Assembly: GCF_014698015.1 (NCBI RefSeq)
Contig: NZ_JACXBS010000005.1
Location: forward strand, 1-64,000
Reading direction: 5' to 3'
Source of the DNA: Kocuria sp. cx-455
GTDB lineage: Bacteria; Actinomycetota; Actinomycetes; Actinomycetales; Micrococcaceae
Length of the DNA: 64,000 nt
This document shows, piece by piece, positions 18,228 through 29,377 of this stretch. Every line of letters starts with the position of its first letter. Position 1 is the stretch's first letter. The notes beneath the pieces were generated by a model. The model saw nothing but the letters and a program-made list of their open reading frames with translations, searched no databases and was not told the origin of the DNA. Both the position numbers and the translations under genes were made by a program.

Positions 18228-19019
18228 TCAACTGCCCCGTGACACTTTATCCACGGCGCCCCCGTAGCGTCGGTCCCGGCTCGCGTACTCCTCCACGGCG
18301 CGCCACAGTGTCCGGCGGTCCACGTCCGGCCACAGGACGTCCAGGAACACGAGCTCCGCGTAGGCCGATTGCCACAGCATGAAGTTGGAGATCCGTTGTT
18401 CGCCGGAGGACCGCAGGAACAAATCGACGTCCGGTAGATCCGGTTCGTCCAGGTAGCGCTGCACGGTGGACTCGGTGATGGCCCTTGGATCGAGGAGGCC
18501 CGACTGTACGTCCCGTCCCATGGCGGCGGCGGCGTCGGCAATTTCGGCTCGGCCCCCGTAGTTCACGCACATGGTCAGTGTCACCACGTCATTGTCCTTG
18601 GTCTCTTCCTCGGCGTGTTCGAGGCGGTTGATCACGGACTTCCACAGTCTCGGTCGACGCCCGGCCCAGCGGACACGGATGCCCCACTCCTGAAACGTGG
18701 GCAGCTGCCGCTTCATCACGTCCCCGGTGAAGTTCATGAGGAACGCCACTTCGGACGGAGATCGTTTCCAGTTCTCGGTGGAGAATGCGTACGCGGAGAC
18801 ATGGCGGATGCCCATGTCAATGGCGCCGGCCACCACGTCGATCAGGGCCAACTCCCCCGCGCGGTGCCCCTCATTGCGCGGCAACCCTCGCTCGTTGGCC
18901 CACCGGCCGTTGCCGTCCATGACCAGGGCAACGTGGCCGGGTCTGAACTGCTCGGGAATGGCCGGGGGTTTGGCGCCGCTGGGGTGCGCCGGAGGCGGGG
19001 TGAATCTGCTCACGCTCAC
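18228..19019 (-). CDS. uppS: Isoprenyl diphosphate synthase (undecaprenyl/decaprenyl, UppS family)
   Basis: This cis-prenyltransferase makes the long polyprenyl diphosphate carrier for peptidoglycan and other wall polymers. The 263-residue protein has the catalytic [12 protein letters not shown] loop, the [11 protein letters not shown] segment, [11 protein letters not shown] and the C-terminal [19 protein letters not shown] motif that binds the second diphosphate. The first 25 residues form a Pro-rich extension not needed for the fold. The gene sits 14 bp after recO, the usual actinobacterial pair. Whether the product is C50 or C55 cannot be read from the sequence. Confidence 0.94.
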   Translation of the reverse strand: MSVSRFTPPPAHPSGAKPPAIPEQFRPGHVALVMDGNGRWANERGLPRNEGHRAGELALIDVVAGAIDMGIRHVSAYAFSTENWKRSPSEVAFLMNFTGDVMKRQLPTFQEWGIRVRWAGRRPRLWKSVINRLEHAEEETKDNDVVTLTMCVNYGGRAEIADAAAAMGRDVQSGLLDPRAITESTVQRYLDEPDLPDVDLFLRSSGEQRISNFMLWQSAYAELVFLDVLWPDVDRRTLWRAVEEYASRDRRYGGAVDKVSRGS

Positions 19020-19033
19020 AGTCCTTTACTGAA

Positions 19034-19789
19034 TCATTCGGTGCGTTCGACCAGGCTCAGGGAACGCACTGATCGTTCCATGTGCCATTGAATGTAGCTG
19101 GCAACCAGTCCGGCCGCGGCCCGCGCCGTCTTGGGGTCCGCGGCGTCGATCGTTGGCCAGTCACCCGCCCATAAACCCTGCAGCAGCACGAAGGTCGCCT
19201 CGCTCGGCGCCGCGGACCCCGGCGGGCGACATTGCGGACACACCGCGCCACCGAGTGCGGCGGAAAAGGATCGATGCGGGCCGGGCGCACCGCAGCGGGC
19301 GCAGTCCACGAAACTGGGGGCCCAACCCGCAATGGATACCGCCCGCAGCAGGTATGAATCCAGGGTCCGGCCGGGATCATGCAATCCACGGGCCACGGCG
19401 GAGAGCGCACCGATGAGCAGCTGATAATGCTGATGCGCGGTGTCGTAGTCGTCCGCCGTGAGCTTCTCCGCGGTCTCGACCATGGCGGCCGCGGCCGTGT
19501 ACTTGGCGTAGTCCGCACCGATCTGTTCGCCGTACGAACGTTTGCCCAACGCCTGCGACACGATGTCCAGGGTCCGCCCCTGCACCAACTGCAGCGTGGC
19601 CACATTGAAAGGCTCCAGCCGCGCGCCGAAACGCGACGTGGTGCGACGCACGCCCTTGGCCACCGCGCGAACCTGGCCGTGGTCCCTGGTCAGGAGGATG
19701 ACAATGCGGTCCGCCTCGGCCAATTTGTAGGTGCGAAGCACCACGGCTTCATCGCGGTACGAGCGAGAAGCGAAAGTTGAACCGGCCAC
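19034..19789 (-). CDS. recO: DNA repair protein RecO
   Basis: RecO loads RecA on SSB-coated DNA in the RecFOR pathway. The 251-residue protein has the N-terminal OB fold ([22 protein letters not shown], then [17 protein letters not shown]) and a C-terminal domain with a four-cysteine zinc site, CARCGAP and CPQC. I chose the GTG at 19789, giving [19 protein letters not shown] as in relatives; a GTG ten codons upstream is possible. It heads the recO-uppS pair. Confidence 0.92.
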   Translation of the reverse strand: MAGSTFASRSYRDEAVVLRTYKLAEADRIVILLTRDHGQVRAVAKGVRRTTSRFGARLEPFNVATLQLVQGRTLDIVSQALGKRSYGEQIGADYAKYTAAAAMVETAEKLTADDYDTAHQHYQLLIGALSAVARGLHDPGRTLDSYLLRAVSIAGWAPSFVDCARCGAPGPHRSFSAALGGAVCPQCRPPGSAAPSEATFVLLQGLWAGDWPTIDAADPKTARAAAGLVASYIQWHMERSVRSLSLVERTE

Positions 19790-19840
19790 CGCCCTAGTCT
19801 CCCACGTTCTCCCGGGCACCCGGGTGGGTGCGTGAAAACG

Positions 19841-19890
19841 CCGACGCCGCCCGGCGGCCCACCGTGCGGAAGGTCACCGAGCGGCGTCGG
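19841..19890 (-). terminator. Terminator of leuA
   Basis: CCGACGCCGC (19841-19850) pairs with GCGGCGTCGG (19881-19890) around a 30-base loop, 23 bp beyond the leuA stop. On the minus strand CGTTTTCACG follows. The stem shares the GACGCCGC core seen in several other hairpins here. Confidence 0.7.
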
Positions 19891-19913
19891 CGGCTCGAAG
19901 AAGACAACGAGAC

Positions 19914-21689
<1,776 letters not shown>

Positions 21690-21719
21690 CTACAGAAATA
21701 GGGCCGGCACCACGAAACT

Positions 21720-21769
21720 CCGCAGCGGGTGGGTCGGCCGTCCGTCAGATGGGTGAGGCCCCGCTGCGG
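21720..21769 (-). promoter_or_regulatory. Leader hairpin upstream of leuA (putative attenuator)
   Basis: CCGCAGCGGG pairs with CCCGCTGCGG (10 bp, perfect) 52 bp before the leuA start on the minus strand. The 5' arm begins six bases after three consecutive Leu codons of the leader peptide, so a ribosome stalled there would cover it. GAGTTTCG follows the 3' arm, a poor U run; control may therefore act on translation as much as on termination. Confidence 0.6.
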
Positions 21770-21804
21770 CACATAAGCAGGAGTCGCACGTTCCCTGGCC
21801 GCAT
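21745..21804 (-). CDS. leuA leader peptide
   Basis: This 19-residue frame reads MRPGNVRLLLMCRSGASPI then TGA. The three adjacent Leu codons (CTC CTG CTT, 21775-21783) are the expected sensor in a leucine attenuator. A TTGGATCAC stretch before the ATG gives a weak ribosome site. The stop lies inside the loop of the hairpin at 21720-21769. The call rests on the LLL run, the hairpin and the position before leuA. Confidence 0.65.
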   Translation of the reverse strand: MRPGNVRLLLMCRSGASPI

Positions 21805-21908
21805 GTGATCCAACGTACCACTTGGGCGGGTGCCGTTCGGGAAGTGCGCTCGTTCATGTCGAGGGCTCCCGCTCGAGGACGGTGTAGGGCGGTCACCCGA
21901 CGGGTGGT

Positions 21909-23510
21909 TCACTCCCGGCACGTGAACTGCTCGGCCGTCTGCCCCTTCAGCTCATCCGGCAGGGCACCGGAGAGATCGAGTTTCGTACCGGACGTGAAGT
22001 CTTGACCGATCGACACCCGCAGGCCGGACAACTCATTGTCGACCACCAGCTGACTGTCGGGGACTCCGAGCAGCGCCGCGAGATCATCGGCGGCCGCGGC
22101 CCACGAGGGGTTGTAAAAGATTTGAGTCCCGGCCAGGGCCGTACCGGTCCGGCCGCTCTCCGTCTCGGTGTATCCGGCGTCCTGGAGCAGGTCCACGATG
22201 TCTCCCCCTCGGTCCGGGTCACCGGACCGATTGTCCACGGCCACCGGCACCAGTGAGGGCTGGATCTGCGGGACCGCTTCCGCAACGGCCTCCTGGGTGT
22301 CGGCCGGCAGGGGTTCGGTGGTGGGACCCGCCGAAGGGGCCTCTGTGGTGGCCGCCGCCGAGGCGCTTGCCGACGGCGTCGGGTCGGTCACGGCACGGTC
22401 CTGCTGGAGCGTGTCGAACAGTCGTTCGGCGGGCTCCTCGTCCAGGATCAGTCGGTTGGGATCTTCGGGGTTGGGCACGCTGGGCACGGTCACGAACGCA
22501 ATCCGCCCCAGATCGATGCCGGCAAAAGTCCCGGCAATACCCACCAGCGTGGGCACGGAGGTCAGACCCTCGTCCACGTGCAAGTTCTGGGTCATGACTT
22601 CCGCGATCTTGTAGAGCTGCGGCAGATTGGTCAACGTGCCGTCGTCCTGGATCTTGCGGGTTAGCGAGGCCAAGAAGGATTGCTGGGACTGGATCCGGGA
22701 CTCGTCGCCGCCATCGCCGAAGGCCGCACGAGAGCGCAGGAAGGCCAGCGCCTGATCACCCTCGACCGAGGAGATGCCGGCCGGAAGTTTCAGGCCGGAT
22801 TTCGGATCATCCACCGGCTCGTTCACGCACACCTGCACGCCGCCCACGGTCGAGGACAATTCCTTGACCGCGTTGAAGTCAGCGAGCATGAAGTGGTCGA
22901 TGTCGACACCGGCCACCTGGTTGACCGTGGCCACGGTGCATCCGGGGCCGCCGTTCTCAACGGCGGAGTTGATCATGTCCCGGTGGGCCGGGAACACCTC
23001 GCCCGATTCCGGATCGGTGCACTTGGGGATGTCCACCAGCAGGTCACGGGGGAAGGACACCACGGTCACGGCGTCACGGTTCTCGGTGACATGCACGAGC
23101 ATCATCACGTCGGTGCGCCCGGCAGCGTCGTCCTCGTCACCGTATTCGGTGTTGCCGGAGCCCTCACGAGTGTCCGAGCCCATGACCAGGATGTCCAAGG
23201 GGCCCTCGCCCACGGTGGAGGACCCGTCCGAGAGGTTGAGGGGGCTGCTGTTCAAGTTGCTACTGAGCCGCAGGGCAGCCACTCCCCCGATCCCGAGAAC
23301 CGCAATGAGCCCGAAGACGGCCAGAATGGCGGCGATCCGGCGTGCCGAGGGCCTGTGATCGCGGGAACGGTGGTGCCTGCCCGTTTGCTTCAGGTTGATG
23401 CGTTCGAACTCGTGATCCTCATGCAGAGACTGCTGCTGGGTGAGCTTGTGCCGGGGCGCAGGTTCACGTGACGTGTGGGGTGCACGACCGTGTGTGCTGC
23501 CTGATTCCAC
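21909..23510 (-). CDS. LytR-CpsA-Psr (LCP) family wall-polymer ligase
   Basis: LCP proteins attach glycopolymers such as teichoic acids or arabinogalactan-like chains to peptidoglycan outside the membrane. This 533-residue protein has a basic cytoplasmic N terminus, one membrane helix (about 59-80) and the LCP domain (about 100-300). LCP motifs include DILVMGSDTR, GRTDVMMLVH, VVSFPRDLLVDIP and ALAFLRSRA. A Ser/Ala/Thr/Pro-rich linker (about 385-415) leads to a C-terminal LytR_C domain. The GTG at 23510 is the furthest upstream start; others downstream are possible. It lies 104 bp upstream of the leuA leader peptide on the same strand and downstream of era. Confidence 0.9.
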   Translation of the reverse strand: MESGSTHGRAPHTSREPAPRHKLTQQQSLHEDHEFERINLKQTGRHHRSRDHRPSARRIAAILAVFGLIAVLGIGGVAALRLSSNLNSSPLNLSDGSSTVGEGPLDILVMGSDTREGSGNTEYGDEDDAAGRTDVMMLVHVTENRDAVTVVSFPRDLLVDIPKCTDPESGEVFPAHRDMINSAVENGGPGCTVATVNQVAGVDIDHFMLADFNAVKELSSTVGGVQVCVNEPVDDPKSGLKLPAGISSVEGDQALAFLRSRAAFGDGGDESRIQSQQSFLASLTRKIQDDGTLTNLPQLYKIAEVMTQNLHVDEGLTSVPTLVGIAGTFAGIDLGRIAFVTVPSVPNPEDPNRLILDEEPAERLFDTLQQDRAVTDPTPSASASAAATTEAPSAGPTTEPLPADTQEAVAEAVPQIQPSLVPVAVDNRSGDPDRGGDIVDLLQDAGYTETESGRTGTALAGTQIFYNPSWAAAADDLAALLGVPDSQLVVDNELSGLRVSIGQDFTSGTKLDLSGALPDELKGQTAEQFTCRE

Positions 23511-23607
23511 CGAATGTTTCTCCTGCGTCGCTACATGATGATGCGGGTTTGGACCCCGGAAATGCTATGGGCCTCTTCCTAAACCCACCTGAGAACGTGA
23601 CGGGTCG

Positions 23608-24654
23608 TCAGAACCCCAGCCGGGACAGCTGCTTGGGGTCACGTTGCCATTCCTTGGCGACCTTCACATGCAGATCCAGGTACACCTTGGTCCCCAGGAG
23701 CGCTTCGATCTGGGTGCGGGCCTTGGTGCCGATCTCCCGTAACCGTGATCCCCCCTTGCCGATCACAATGGCCTTTTGCGAGGGCCGTTCCACGAACAAG
23801 CTCGCGTGCACGTCCAGCATGGGGTTGTTGGCGGGGCGGCCTTCGCGTTCGGTCGCTTCGTCGACGACCACGGCCAGCGAGTGCGGCAGTTCGTCCCGGA
23901 CGCCTTCCAGGGCGGCCTCGCGGATGAGTTCGGCCATCATGGTGATTTCCGGTTCGTCCGTGAGCTCGCCGTCCGGGTACAACGCCGGGGACTCGGGCAT
24001 GAGGCTCACGAGTAGCGCCGCGAGTTCCTCGACCTGAAAGCCGTCCTTGGCACTCACGGGAATCACGTCGCTCCACCCGGCGTCGGACTGGTCCCCACGC
24101 GGTTTTTCGTTGCCGGGGACGGCGTTCGACGACGCCGCGCGGCGGCGTCGGCGTTGCTCGCGCTGGGCCTGTTCTTGGGCCATGACCTCGCGGCCGAGTT
24201 CGGTGACCGCCACGAGCTGCTCGGCGAGCCGGTCGCGGGGCACGGAATCCGCCTTGGTGACAATGGCAACCACGGGGTTGCGTCCGGCTGCGGCGGCGAC
24301 CTGCTGGGCGATGTACCGGTCACCCGGGCCGACCTTCTGGTCCGCCGGGATACACAGCCCGATCCCGTCCACCTCGCCCAGGGTCTCGGCCACCACGTCG
24401 TTGAGGCGCTGTCCCAGCAGGGTGCGGGGACGGTGGAGCCCGGGAGTGTCCACCAGGATGAGCTGGCCGTCAGCGCGGTGGACGATGCCACGAATTGTGT
24501 GACGCGTGGTTTGGGGGCGGTTGGAGGTAATGGCAACCTTGCGCCCCACCAGCGCGTTGGTCAACGTGGACTTTCCCACGTTGGGGCGGCCCACGAACAC
24601 TGCGAATCCCGCGCGGAATTGCTGTTCGGGGGTGATGTGATGATCCTCAGACAT
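23608..24654 (-). CDS. era: GTPase Era, with an unusual internal insertion
   Basis: Era is a GTPase that binds the 3' end of 16S rRNA during 30S assembly. The 348-residue protein has G1 GRPNVGKST, G3 DTPG, G4 TKAD and G5 SAKDG, then the KH domain VIGKGGSRLREIGTKAR. It is about 45 residues longer than usual. The excess lies mainly at about 158-194 between G4 and G5: QREQRRRRRAASSNAV then GNEKPRGDQSDAGWSD. The DNA of this insert contains the CGACGACGCCGC hairpin repeat. The start MSEDHH at 24654 has AAAGG 8 bp upstream; an ATG two codons earlier is less well spaced. It follows ybeY and phoH in the usual actinobacterial order. Confidence 0.94.
   Translation of the reverse strand: MSEDHHITPEQQFRAGFAVFVGRPNVGKSTLTNALVGRKVAITSNRPQTTRHTIRGIVHRADGQLILVDTPGLHRPRTLLGQRLNDVVAETLGEVDGIGLCIPADQKVGPGDRYIAQQVAAAAGRNPVVAIVTKADSVPRDRLAEQLVAVTELGREVMAQEQAQREQRRRRRAASSNAVPGNEKPRGDQSDAGWSDVIPVSAKDGFQVEELAALLVSLMPESPALYPDGELTDEPEITMMAELIREAALEGVRDELPHSLAVVVDEATEREGRPANNPMLDVHASLFVERPSQKAIVIGKGGSRLREIGTKARTQIEALLGTKVYLDLHVKVAKEWQRDPKQLSRLGF
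24127..24150. repeat. CGACGACGCCGC hairpin repeat inside era
   Basis: CGACGACGCCGC at 24127-24138 is followed by GCG and GCGGCGTCG, giving a 9-bp perfect stem with a 3-base loop. On the coding strand it specifies part of the Arg run and AASS of the Era insertion. Confidence 0.55.
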
Positions 24655-24687
24655 CTCCATGTCCTTTCGCAAAGCGTTGGGCGGGGG

Positions 24688-25194
24688 CTACTTCATGGTT
24701 TCGACGGGTGCGTCGCGCCCCAGGAACTCCTCCAGCAATCCCCGCTGCAGGGTGAACATGGCTTCTCGCTCGGTGTCTTTCACGTGGTCGTGTCCGAGCA
24801 GGTGCAGCATGCCGTGAACGGTGAGCAGGCATAGCTCGTCCTGCGTGCTGTGGCCGGCCGCCTCCGCCTGGCGCTGAGCCACGGGCGGGCACAGCACGAT
24901 GTCGCCCAGCACCCCCAGGCTCGGTTCGGTCACCGTGCCGGCGCGCAGTTCGTCCATGGGGAAGGACATCACGTCGGTGGGCCCGGGCAGATCCAGCCAC
25001 TGCATGTGCAACTCGGCCATATGATCCTCATCGACCACCGAGATGGACAGTTCGGTGTCCGGGTGGATGTGCCAGCGCGCGAAGGCGAGGTCTGCCAACG
25101 CCGTTAGTTGGTCGGGATCCACCGCGCGGTAGGACTCGGGGAAGGTTGCTTGTTCTTCCGGGGTTTCCCACGGTGTGTCGATCGAGACGCTCAT
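24688..25194 (-). CDS. ybeY: Endoribonuclease YbeY
   Basis: YbeY is a metal-dependent endoribonuclease acting in 16S rRNA maturation and ribosome quality control. The 168-residue protein carries the zinc motif HGMLHLLGHDH, the preceding LGDIVLCP strand and the PTDVMSFPM substrate-groove segment. Its ATG overlaps the phoH stop by 4 bp and it is followed 33 bp later by era. This phoH-ybeY-era order is a common RNA and ribosome maturation cluster. Confidence 0.95.
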   Translation of the reverse strand: MSVSIDTPWETPEEQATFPESYRAVDPDQLTALADLAFARWHIHPDTELSISVVDEDHMAELHMQWLDLPGPTDVMSFPMDELRAGTVTEPSLGVLGDIVLCPPVAQRQAEAAGHSTQDELCLLTVHGMLHLLGHDHVKDTEREAMFTLQRGLLEEFLGRDAPVETMK

Positions 25195-26282
25195 GAGGGC
25201 TCTTGACCGGGTTCGGCCGTGGTCGAGGCGGCCGCACGGCGCTCGTCCTTGCGGCGGCGCCTTTCGTTGCGGTGCCGATTAGTGGTGTCGAACTGCTCGT
25301 AGGCGGAGACGATCTCGCCCACCAGCTCATGTCGAACCACATCTTGGGCGGTGAGCTCACAGAACGCGATGTCGTCGATGTTCTGGAGCACGTGCTGAAC
25401 CTGGCGCAGGCCCGATGACGTGCTGCCGGGGAGGTCTACCTGGGTGACGTCACCGGTGACCACAATGCGCGATCCGAACCCCAGGCGCGTGAGGAACATC
25501 TTCATTTGCTCCGGCGTGGTGTTCTGGGCTTCGTCCAGGATCACGAACGCGTCATTGAGAGTGCGCCCGCGCATGTAGGCCAGCGGGGCCACTTCAATGG
25601 TGCCCGCCTCCATGAGACGGGGGATGGACTCGGGGTCCATCATGTCGTGCAGCGCATCGTAGAGCGGGCGCAGGTAGGGGTCGATCTTGTCGTTGAGCGA
25701 TCCCGGCAAGAAACCCAATCGCTCTCCGGCCTCCACCGCGGGCCGGGTGAGGATGATGCGATTGACCTCTTTCGCCTGCAGGGCTCGGACGGCCTTGGCC
25801 ATGGCCAGGTAGGTTTTACCGGTGCCGGCCGGACCCACACCGAAGACCACGGTGTGCTCGTCAATGGCGTCCACGTAGTGCTTCTGGTTGACGGTCTTGG
25901 GTCGGATGGTCTTACCGCGGGTGGACAGGATACTCGTGGCCAACGCGCTGGCGGGGCGCATGCCCTCGGCTTCACGGAGCATACGGGTCACGCGCATCAC
26001 GGTCCGTTCTGTGATGTCGGTACCGCGCTGGGCAAGCACCACGAGCTCTTCGAGCAGGGCCGCGGCCGAACGGGTGTCCTGCACGGGCCCGTCCAAGGCC
26101 ACGTCCATGTCACGCACGGTGATACGCACCGTCGGATAATTCTGTTCCAGCAGGCGCAGGGAGGCGTCCGCCTGACCCAGGGCGCGCAGGGCGGTGTCCC
26201 GGTCGGGCAGGTGCACCACAACACGGGTGTGGCCTTCGTGGTCTTGGGGTTCAAGTTCGTCCCCGAATACGTGATCAGTCAT
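25191..26282 (-). CDS. phoH: PhoH-like ATPase
   Basis: This 363-residue PhoH-family ATPase is often found with YbeY and probably unwinds or remodels RNA. It has an N-terminal KH-like region (about 20-110), Walker A GPAGTGKT (about 155-162), Walker B FVILDEAQNTTPEQM, and sensor GSRIVVTGDVTQVDLP. A basic tail NRHRNERRRRKDERR ends the protein. It is the first gene of phoH-ybeY-era and is divergent from the GerMN lipoprotein gene. Confidence 0.94.
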   Translation of the reverse strand: MTDHVFGDELEPQDHEGHTRVVVHLPDRDTALRALGQADASLRLLEQNYPTVRITVRDMDVALDGPVQDTRSAAALLEELVVLAQRGTDITERTVMRVTRMLREAEGMRPASALATSILSTRGKTIRPKTVNQKHYVDAIDEHTVVFGVGPAGTGKTYLAMAKAVRALQAKEVNRIILTRPAVEAGERLGFLPGSLNDKIDPYLRPLYDALHDMMDPESIPRLMEAGTIEVAPLAYMRGRTLNDAFVILDEAQNTTPEQMKMFLTRLGFGSRIVVTGDVTQVDLPGSTSSGLRQVQHVLQNIDDIAFCELTAQDVVRHELVGEIVSAYEQFDTTNRHRNERRRRKDERRAAASTTAEPGQEPS

Positions 26283-26468
26283 TGGGGTCCAGCCTACCGC
26301 TCGTTATGTTGCAGGTTGATAACGGTTTCGCCCAGGACGCACTTCCGGGTTCATTGAGACCTGTACCTGTGGGTATCTTTGGCCACCGGTACTCATCACG
26401 GACGCTCCTCCCCGACCACAATCCGTCCGTGCAGACATCCACGACAGCTCTACCGGGACGGTGAACAC

Positions 26469-27392
26469 ATGGACTCACGGCATAACCATGCCCGCAGGGC
26501 CGTCCCCGTCATCTCAGCGGGGCTTGCCGTAGTTCTGAGCCTCGCCGCGTGCGGGTCAGCTGCGGACCGCGCCACCAATGCCTCGAGCACCGCCCCCAGA
26601 ATCGCCTCCGCCCCCGTGAGCACGGACGATGTGTACGGGGGCGTGGCAACCGAACAGACGCCGGTGTACTGGGCCGGATCCGATGAACAGTCGGGCTACC
26701 TCTTCCGTGAATTCCGCACCGCTTCCACGGCGGACACCGCGGACCCCGTCGCGGAGGCGGTGATCATGATGACCAGTCAGGAACCGCTGGACCCGGATTA
26801 CCGGTCCCTGTGGTCGGCCGTGAAGTCCGTGGGCACCTCCGTCTCACCGGACGGCACCATCACCGTTGATCTGCCCGCGACCGCGTTCGCCAGTCAGTTC
26901 TCCGCCGACGAGGCCGAGCTGGCCCTTCAGCAACTGGTGTACACCGTGTCCGCGGCCGCCGTCACCGCGGGGCTGCTCGATGCGGACACCGCCAAGGAGG
27001 TCCGGGTTCTAGTGGATGGCCAGTCCGACTACAAGGCCTTCGGCTCGGTGGATTTGAAGGATCCCATCTCCCGGGATGCGTCCAAGGCAGCCCCGGTGTG
27101 GTTGATCGATCCGCAAACGGGGACCGAATCCGGCTCACCACTGACCATGTTCGGGCGGGTGCTTCCGGAATTCACGTCCGCGCAATGGGAAGTGATACCC
27201 GTTGACGGTGATACGGCCGTGAAGTCCGGTGAGATCGCGGGGCCGCAGGAAACCCCCGCTTCCGCCGCGGCTACGGAATTCCGGGTCCCCGTGGAGGTTC
27301 CCGCCGGTGACTACACGGTGCGCGTGACCGGTAGCAACGAGGACGGCGAGCAGATCATCGATGACCATACGGTCACCGTCGTGGCCGACTGA
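26469..27392 (+). CDS. GerMN / Gmad2-type lipoprotein
   Basis: This 307-residue predicted lipoprotein has a signal peptide ending in LSLAAC (Cys28). A GerMN domain follows (about 60-190, with PVYWAGSDEQSGYLFREF and the INVDLPATAF-like strand ITVDLPATAFASQF). The C-terminal domain is Ig-like, Gmad2 type (about 200-307, ending DHTVTVVAD). Similar proteins sit at actinobacterial membranes and in sporulation systems elsewhere; a role in envelope sensing or structure is plausible but unproven. The ATG at 26469 follows GGGACGGTGAACAC. It is divergent from phoH and converges on rsmE with 11 bp between. Confidence 0.82.
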   Translation: MDSRHNHARRAVPVISAGLAVVLSLAACGSAADRATNASSTAPRIASAPVSTDDVYGGVATEQTPVYWAGSDEQSGYLFREFRTASTADTADPVAEAVIMMTSQEPLDPDYRSLWSAVKSVGTSVSPDGTITVDLPATAFASQFSADEAELALQQLVYTVSAAAVTAGLLDADTAKEVRVLVDGQSDYKAFGSVDLKDPISRDASKAAPVWLIDPQTGTESGSPLTMFGRVLPEFTSAQWEVIPVDGDTAVKSGEIAGPQETPASAAATEFRVPVEVPAGDYTVRVTGSNEDGEQIIDDHTVTVVAD

Positions 27393-27403
27393 GCCGCCGT
27401 CAA

Positions 27404-28165
27404 TTAACTCCACCGTCCGGTCACTGCGCACAACGCCGCAAGGGCCGCGGGTCCGGCGGTCGACGCACGCACCACCTCACGGCCCAGCTTCAGCGTGTGC
27501 GCACCCGCCTCGGTGAATCGTTCACACTCGGAGTCGCTGATGCCGCCCTCGGGCCCCACGATCAACCCGATGGATCTCGCGGCGGTGAGTTCCTCGGTCC
27601 GCAGGGCCCCCCAGGAGACCTCCGCCGTCTCGTGCAACACGAACCAGCGCGTCTCGGGGGTGCTTTGAATCAGTGTGGCGAGACCGGTGGAGTTCACGTG
27701 GTCTCCGAGCTCGGGCCAGTGGGCACGCCGGGACTGCTTGGCCGCAGCGGTCAGCGTGGATTGCCACTTACCCAGCGTTTTGGCGGCCCGCTCCGCCTTG
27801 AGTCGCACAATGCTGCGATCCGCCTGCCACAGAATCACCCTGTCCACGCCGAGCTCCGTGGCGCTTTCGGCCGCTTGCAGATCCCGATCCCCCTTGGCCA
27901 GGGCCTGAACCAGGATGAATTGGGTGGCCGGGGCGGGTTCGTGGGCCACGGCGGCCACCCGCACCGTCATCGCGTCCTTCTCACCGCGCAGGAATTCGCA
28001 GGCCACACGGGTGCCGACACCGTCCACCAGCTCGAGGGACTCCCCGGCTCGCAACCTGCGCACGGTCACGGCGTGGCGGGCCTCCGGGCCGGTGAGGTGG
28101 AATTGCTCACCGGCGGTTGCCGCGCTCAGTTCATCGCGATCGGCATAAAAGACCGGGTCCGTCAC
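27404..28165 (-). CDS. rsmE: 16S rRNA (uracil1498-N3)-methyltransferase
   Basis: RsmE methylates U1498 near the 3' end of 16S rRNA. The 253-residue protein has an N-terminal PUA-like domain ([20 protein letters not shown]) and a SPOUT methyltransferase domain with the knot motifs [17 protein letters not shown] and [21 protein letters not shown]. Its start overlaps the dnaJ stop by 4 bp. It is the third gene of hrcA-dnaJ-rsmE, so it is probably controlled by HrcA through the upstream CIRCE. Confidence 0.95.
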   Translation of the reverse strand: MTDPVFYADRDELSAATAGEQFHLTGPEARHAVTVRRLRAGESLELVDGVGTRVACEFLRGEKDAMTVRVAAVAHEPAPATQFILVQALAKGDRDLQAAESATELGVDRVILWQADRSIVRLKAERAAKTLGKWQSTLTAAAKQSRRAHWPELGDHVNSTGLATLIQSTPETRWFVLHETAEVSWGALRTEELTAARSIGLIVGPEGGISDSECERFTEAGAHTLKLGREVVRASTAGPAALAALCAVTGRWS

Positions 28166-29304
28166 AGATCGTTGAACCGGTCCTTGAGCCGGGAGAAGAA
28201 ACCGCCGGAGGAGGGCGCGTTCACGGTGGTGGCGTCCGAACGGCGTTCGCTGCGCAATTGCGCCAGCTGTTCGAGCAGCTCACGCTGTTCGGAAGTGAGG
28301 TCCTGAGGGGTTTCCACCTCGATATGCACCTGCAGATCGCCGCGGCCCTTACCGCGCAAGTGGGTGACGCCCAGATTCTCAATGGTCACGGTGGCACCGG
28401 ATTGGGTGCCTGCGGCGACGTCGACGTCGCGCTCGCCGTCGAACGTGTCCAACTGGACCGTGGTGCCCAACGCGGCCGAGGTCATGGGAATGCGCATCCG
28501 CGCGTGCAGGTCGTCACCTTCGCGGTGGAAGGTGGGGTCCGGATCGACCTTGAGTTCCACGTAGAGGTCGCCGTTGGGTCCGCCGGCGGTGCCGGCCTCG
28601 CCCTGACCCGACAGTCGGATCCGGTTGCCGGACTGGACTCCGGCGGGAATCTTGATGGTGAGCGGGCGGCGGTCGCGCACGCGCCCCTCGCCGTAACACT
28701 CGTGGCAGGGGTTCTCGATCACGGTGCCGAATCCATTACACGTGGCACACGGTGCCTGGGTGGTGACCACGCCCAGGATGGACTGCTTCTGGTATTGCAT
28801 GTGCCCGGACCCGCGGCACATGGAGCAGGTGGTGGGGCTGGTGCCGGGTTGGCAGCACGAGCCCTGACAGGTGGGGCAGACGACCGCGGTGTCCACGGTG
28901 ATGTCTTTTTCGACACCGAACACGGCGTCCTTGAGGGACACGCGCACATTGATGAGCGCGTCCTGTCCCTGCCGGGTGCGGGATTGGGGGCCGCGCTGGC
29001 CCGCGGCGCCCGCGCCCTGGAAGAACGTCTCGAAGATGTCCGCGAACCCGAAGCCGGAGCCGGGGAAGCCCCCGCCGAAGCCGGTGTCGGTTCCGTTCTC
29101 GTTCCCGGTGGCGTCGTACACTCGTCGTTTCTCGGGGTCCGCCAGGACGTCGTTCGCGTGGGAGACGCGCTTGAACTCTTCGGCGGCCTCCGGGGAGGGA
29201 TTCACGTCCGGGTGCAGTTTGCGTGCCTTCTTGCGGTAGGCGCGCTTGATCTCTTCCGGGCTGGCATCCCGGGTCACGCCCAGGGTTTCGTAGTGATCGC
29301 TCAC
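28162..29304 (-). CDS. dnaJ: Chaperone protein DnaJ (DnaJ2 type)
   Basis: DnaJ is a co-chaperone that brings substrates to DnaK and stimulates its ATPase. The 380-residue protein has a J domain with the HPD motif (LHPDVNP), a Gly/Phe-rich linker ([17 protein letters not shown]) and four zinc-site repeats: [24 protein letters not shown] and CHECYGEG. Two substrate-binding domains follow. The first zinc repeat has Cys in place of the last Gly, as I recall in other actinobacterial DnaJ2 proteins. Location beside hrcA, not dnaK-grpE, also marks it as the second dnaJ. Confidence 0.95.
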   Translation of the reverse strand: MSDHYETLGVTRDASPEEIKRAYRKKARKLHPDVNPSPEAAEEFKRVSHANDVLADPEKRRVYDATGNENGTDTGFGGGFPGSGFGFADIFETFFQGAGAAGQRGPQSRTRQGQDALINVRVSLKDAVFGVEKDITVDTAVVCPTCQGSCCQPGTSPTTCSMCRGSGHMQYQKQSILGVVTTQAPCATCNGFGTVIENPCHECYGEGRVRDRRPLTIKIPAGVQSGNRIRLSGQGEAGTAGGPNGDLYVELKVDPDPTFHREGDDLHARMRIPMTSAALGTTVQLDTFDGERDVDVAAGTQSGATVTIENLGVTHLRGKGRGDLQVHIEVETPQDLTSEQRELLEQLAQLRSERRSDATTVNAPSSGGFFSRLKDRFNDL

Positions 29305-29377
29305 GATGGAATCGATTCTTCTTTCGTCAGTGTGTAGTACTCAACGCGGATGGGGACCGCTGCCACGGCGGACGCGG

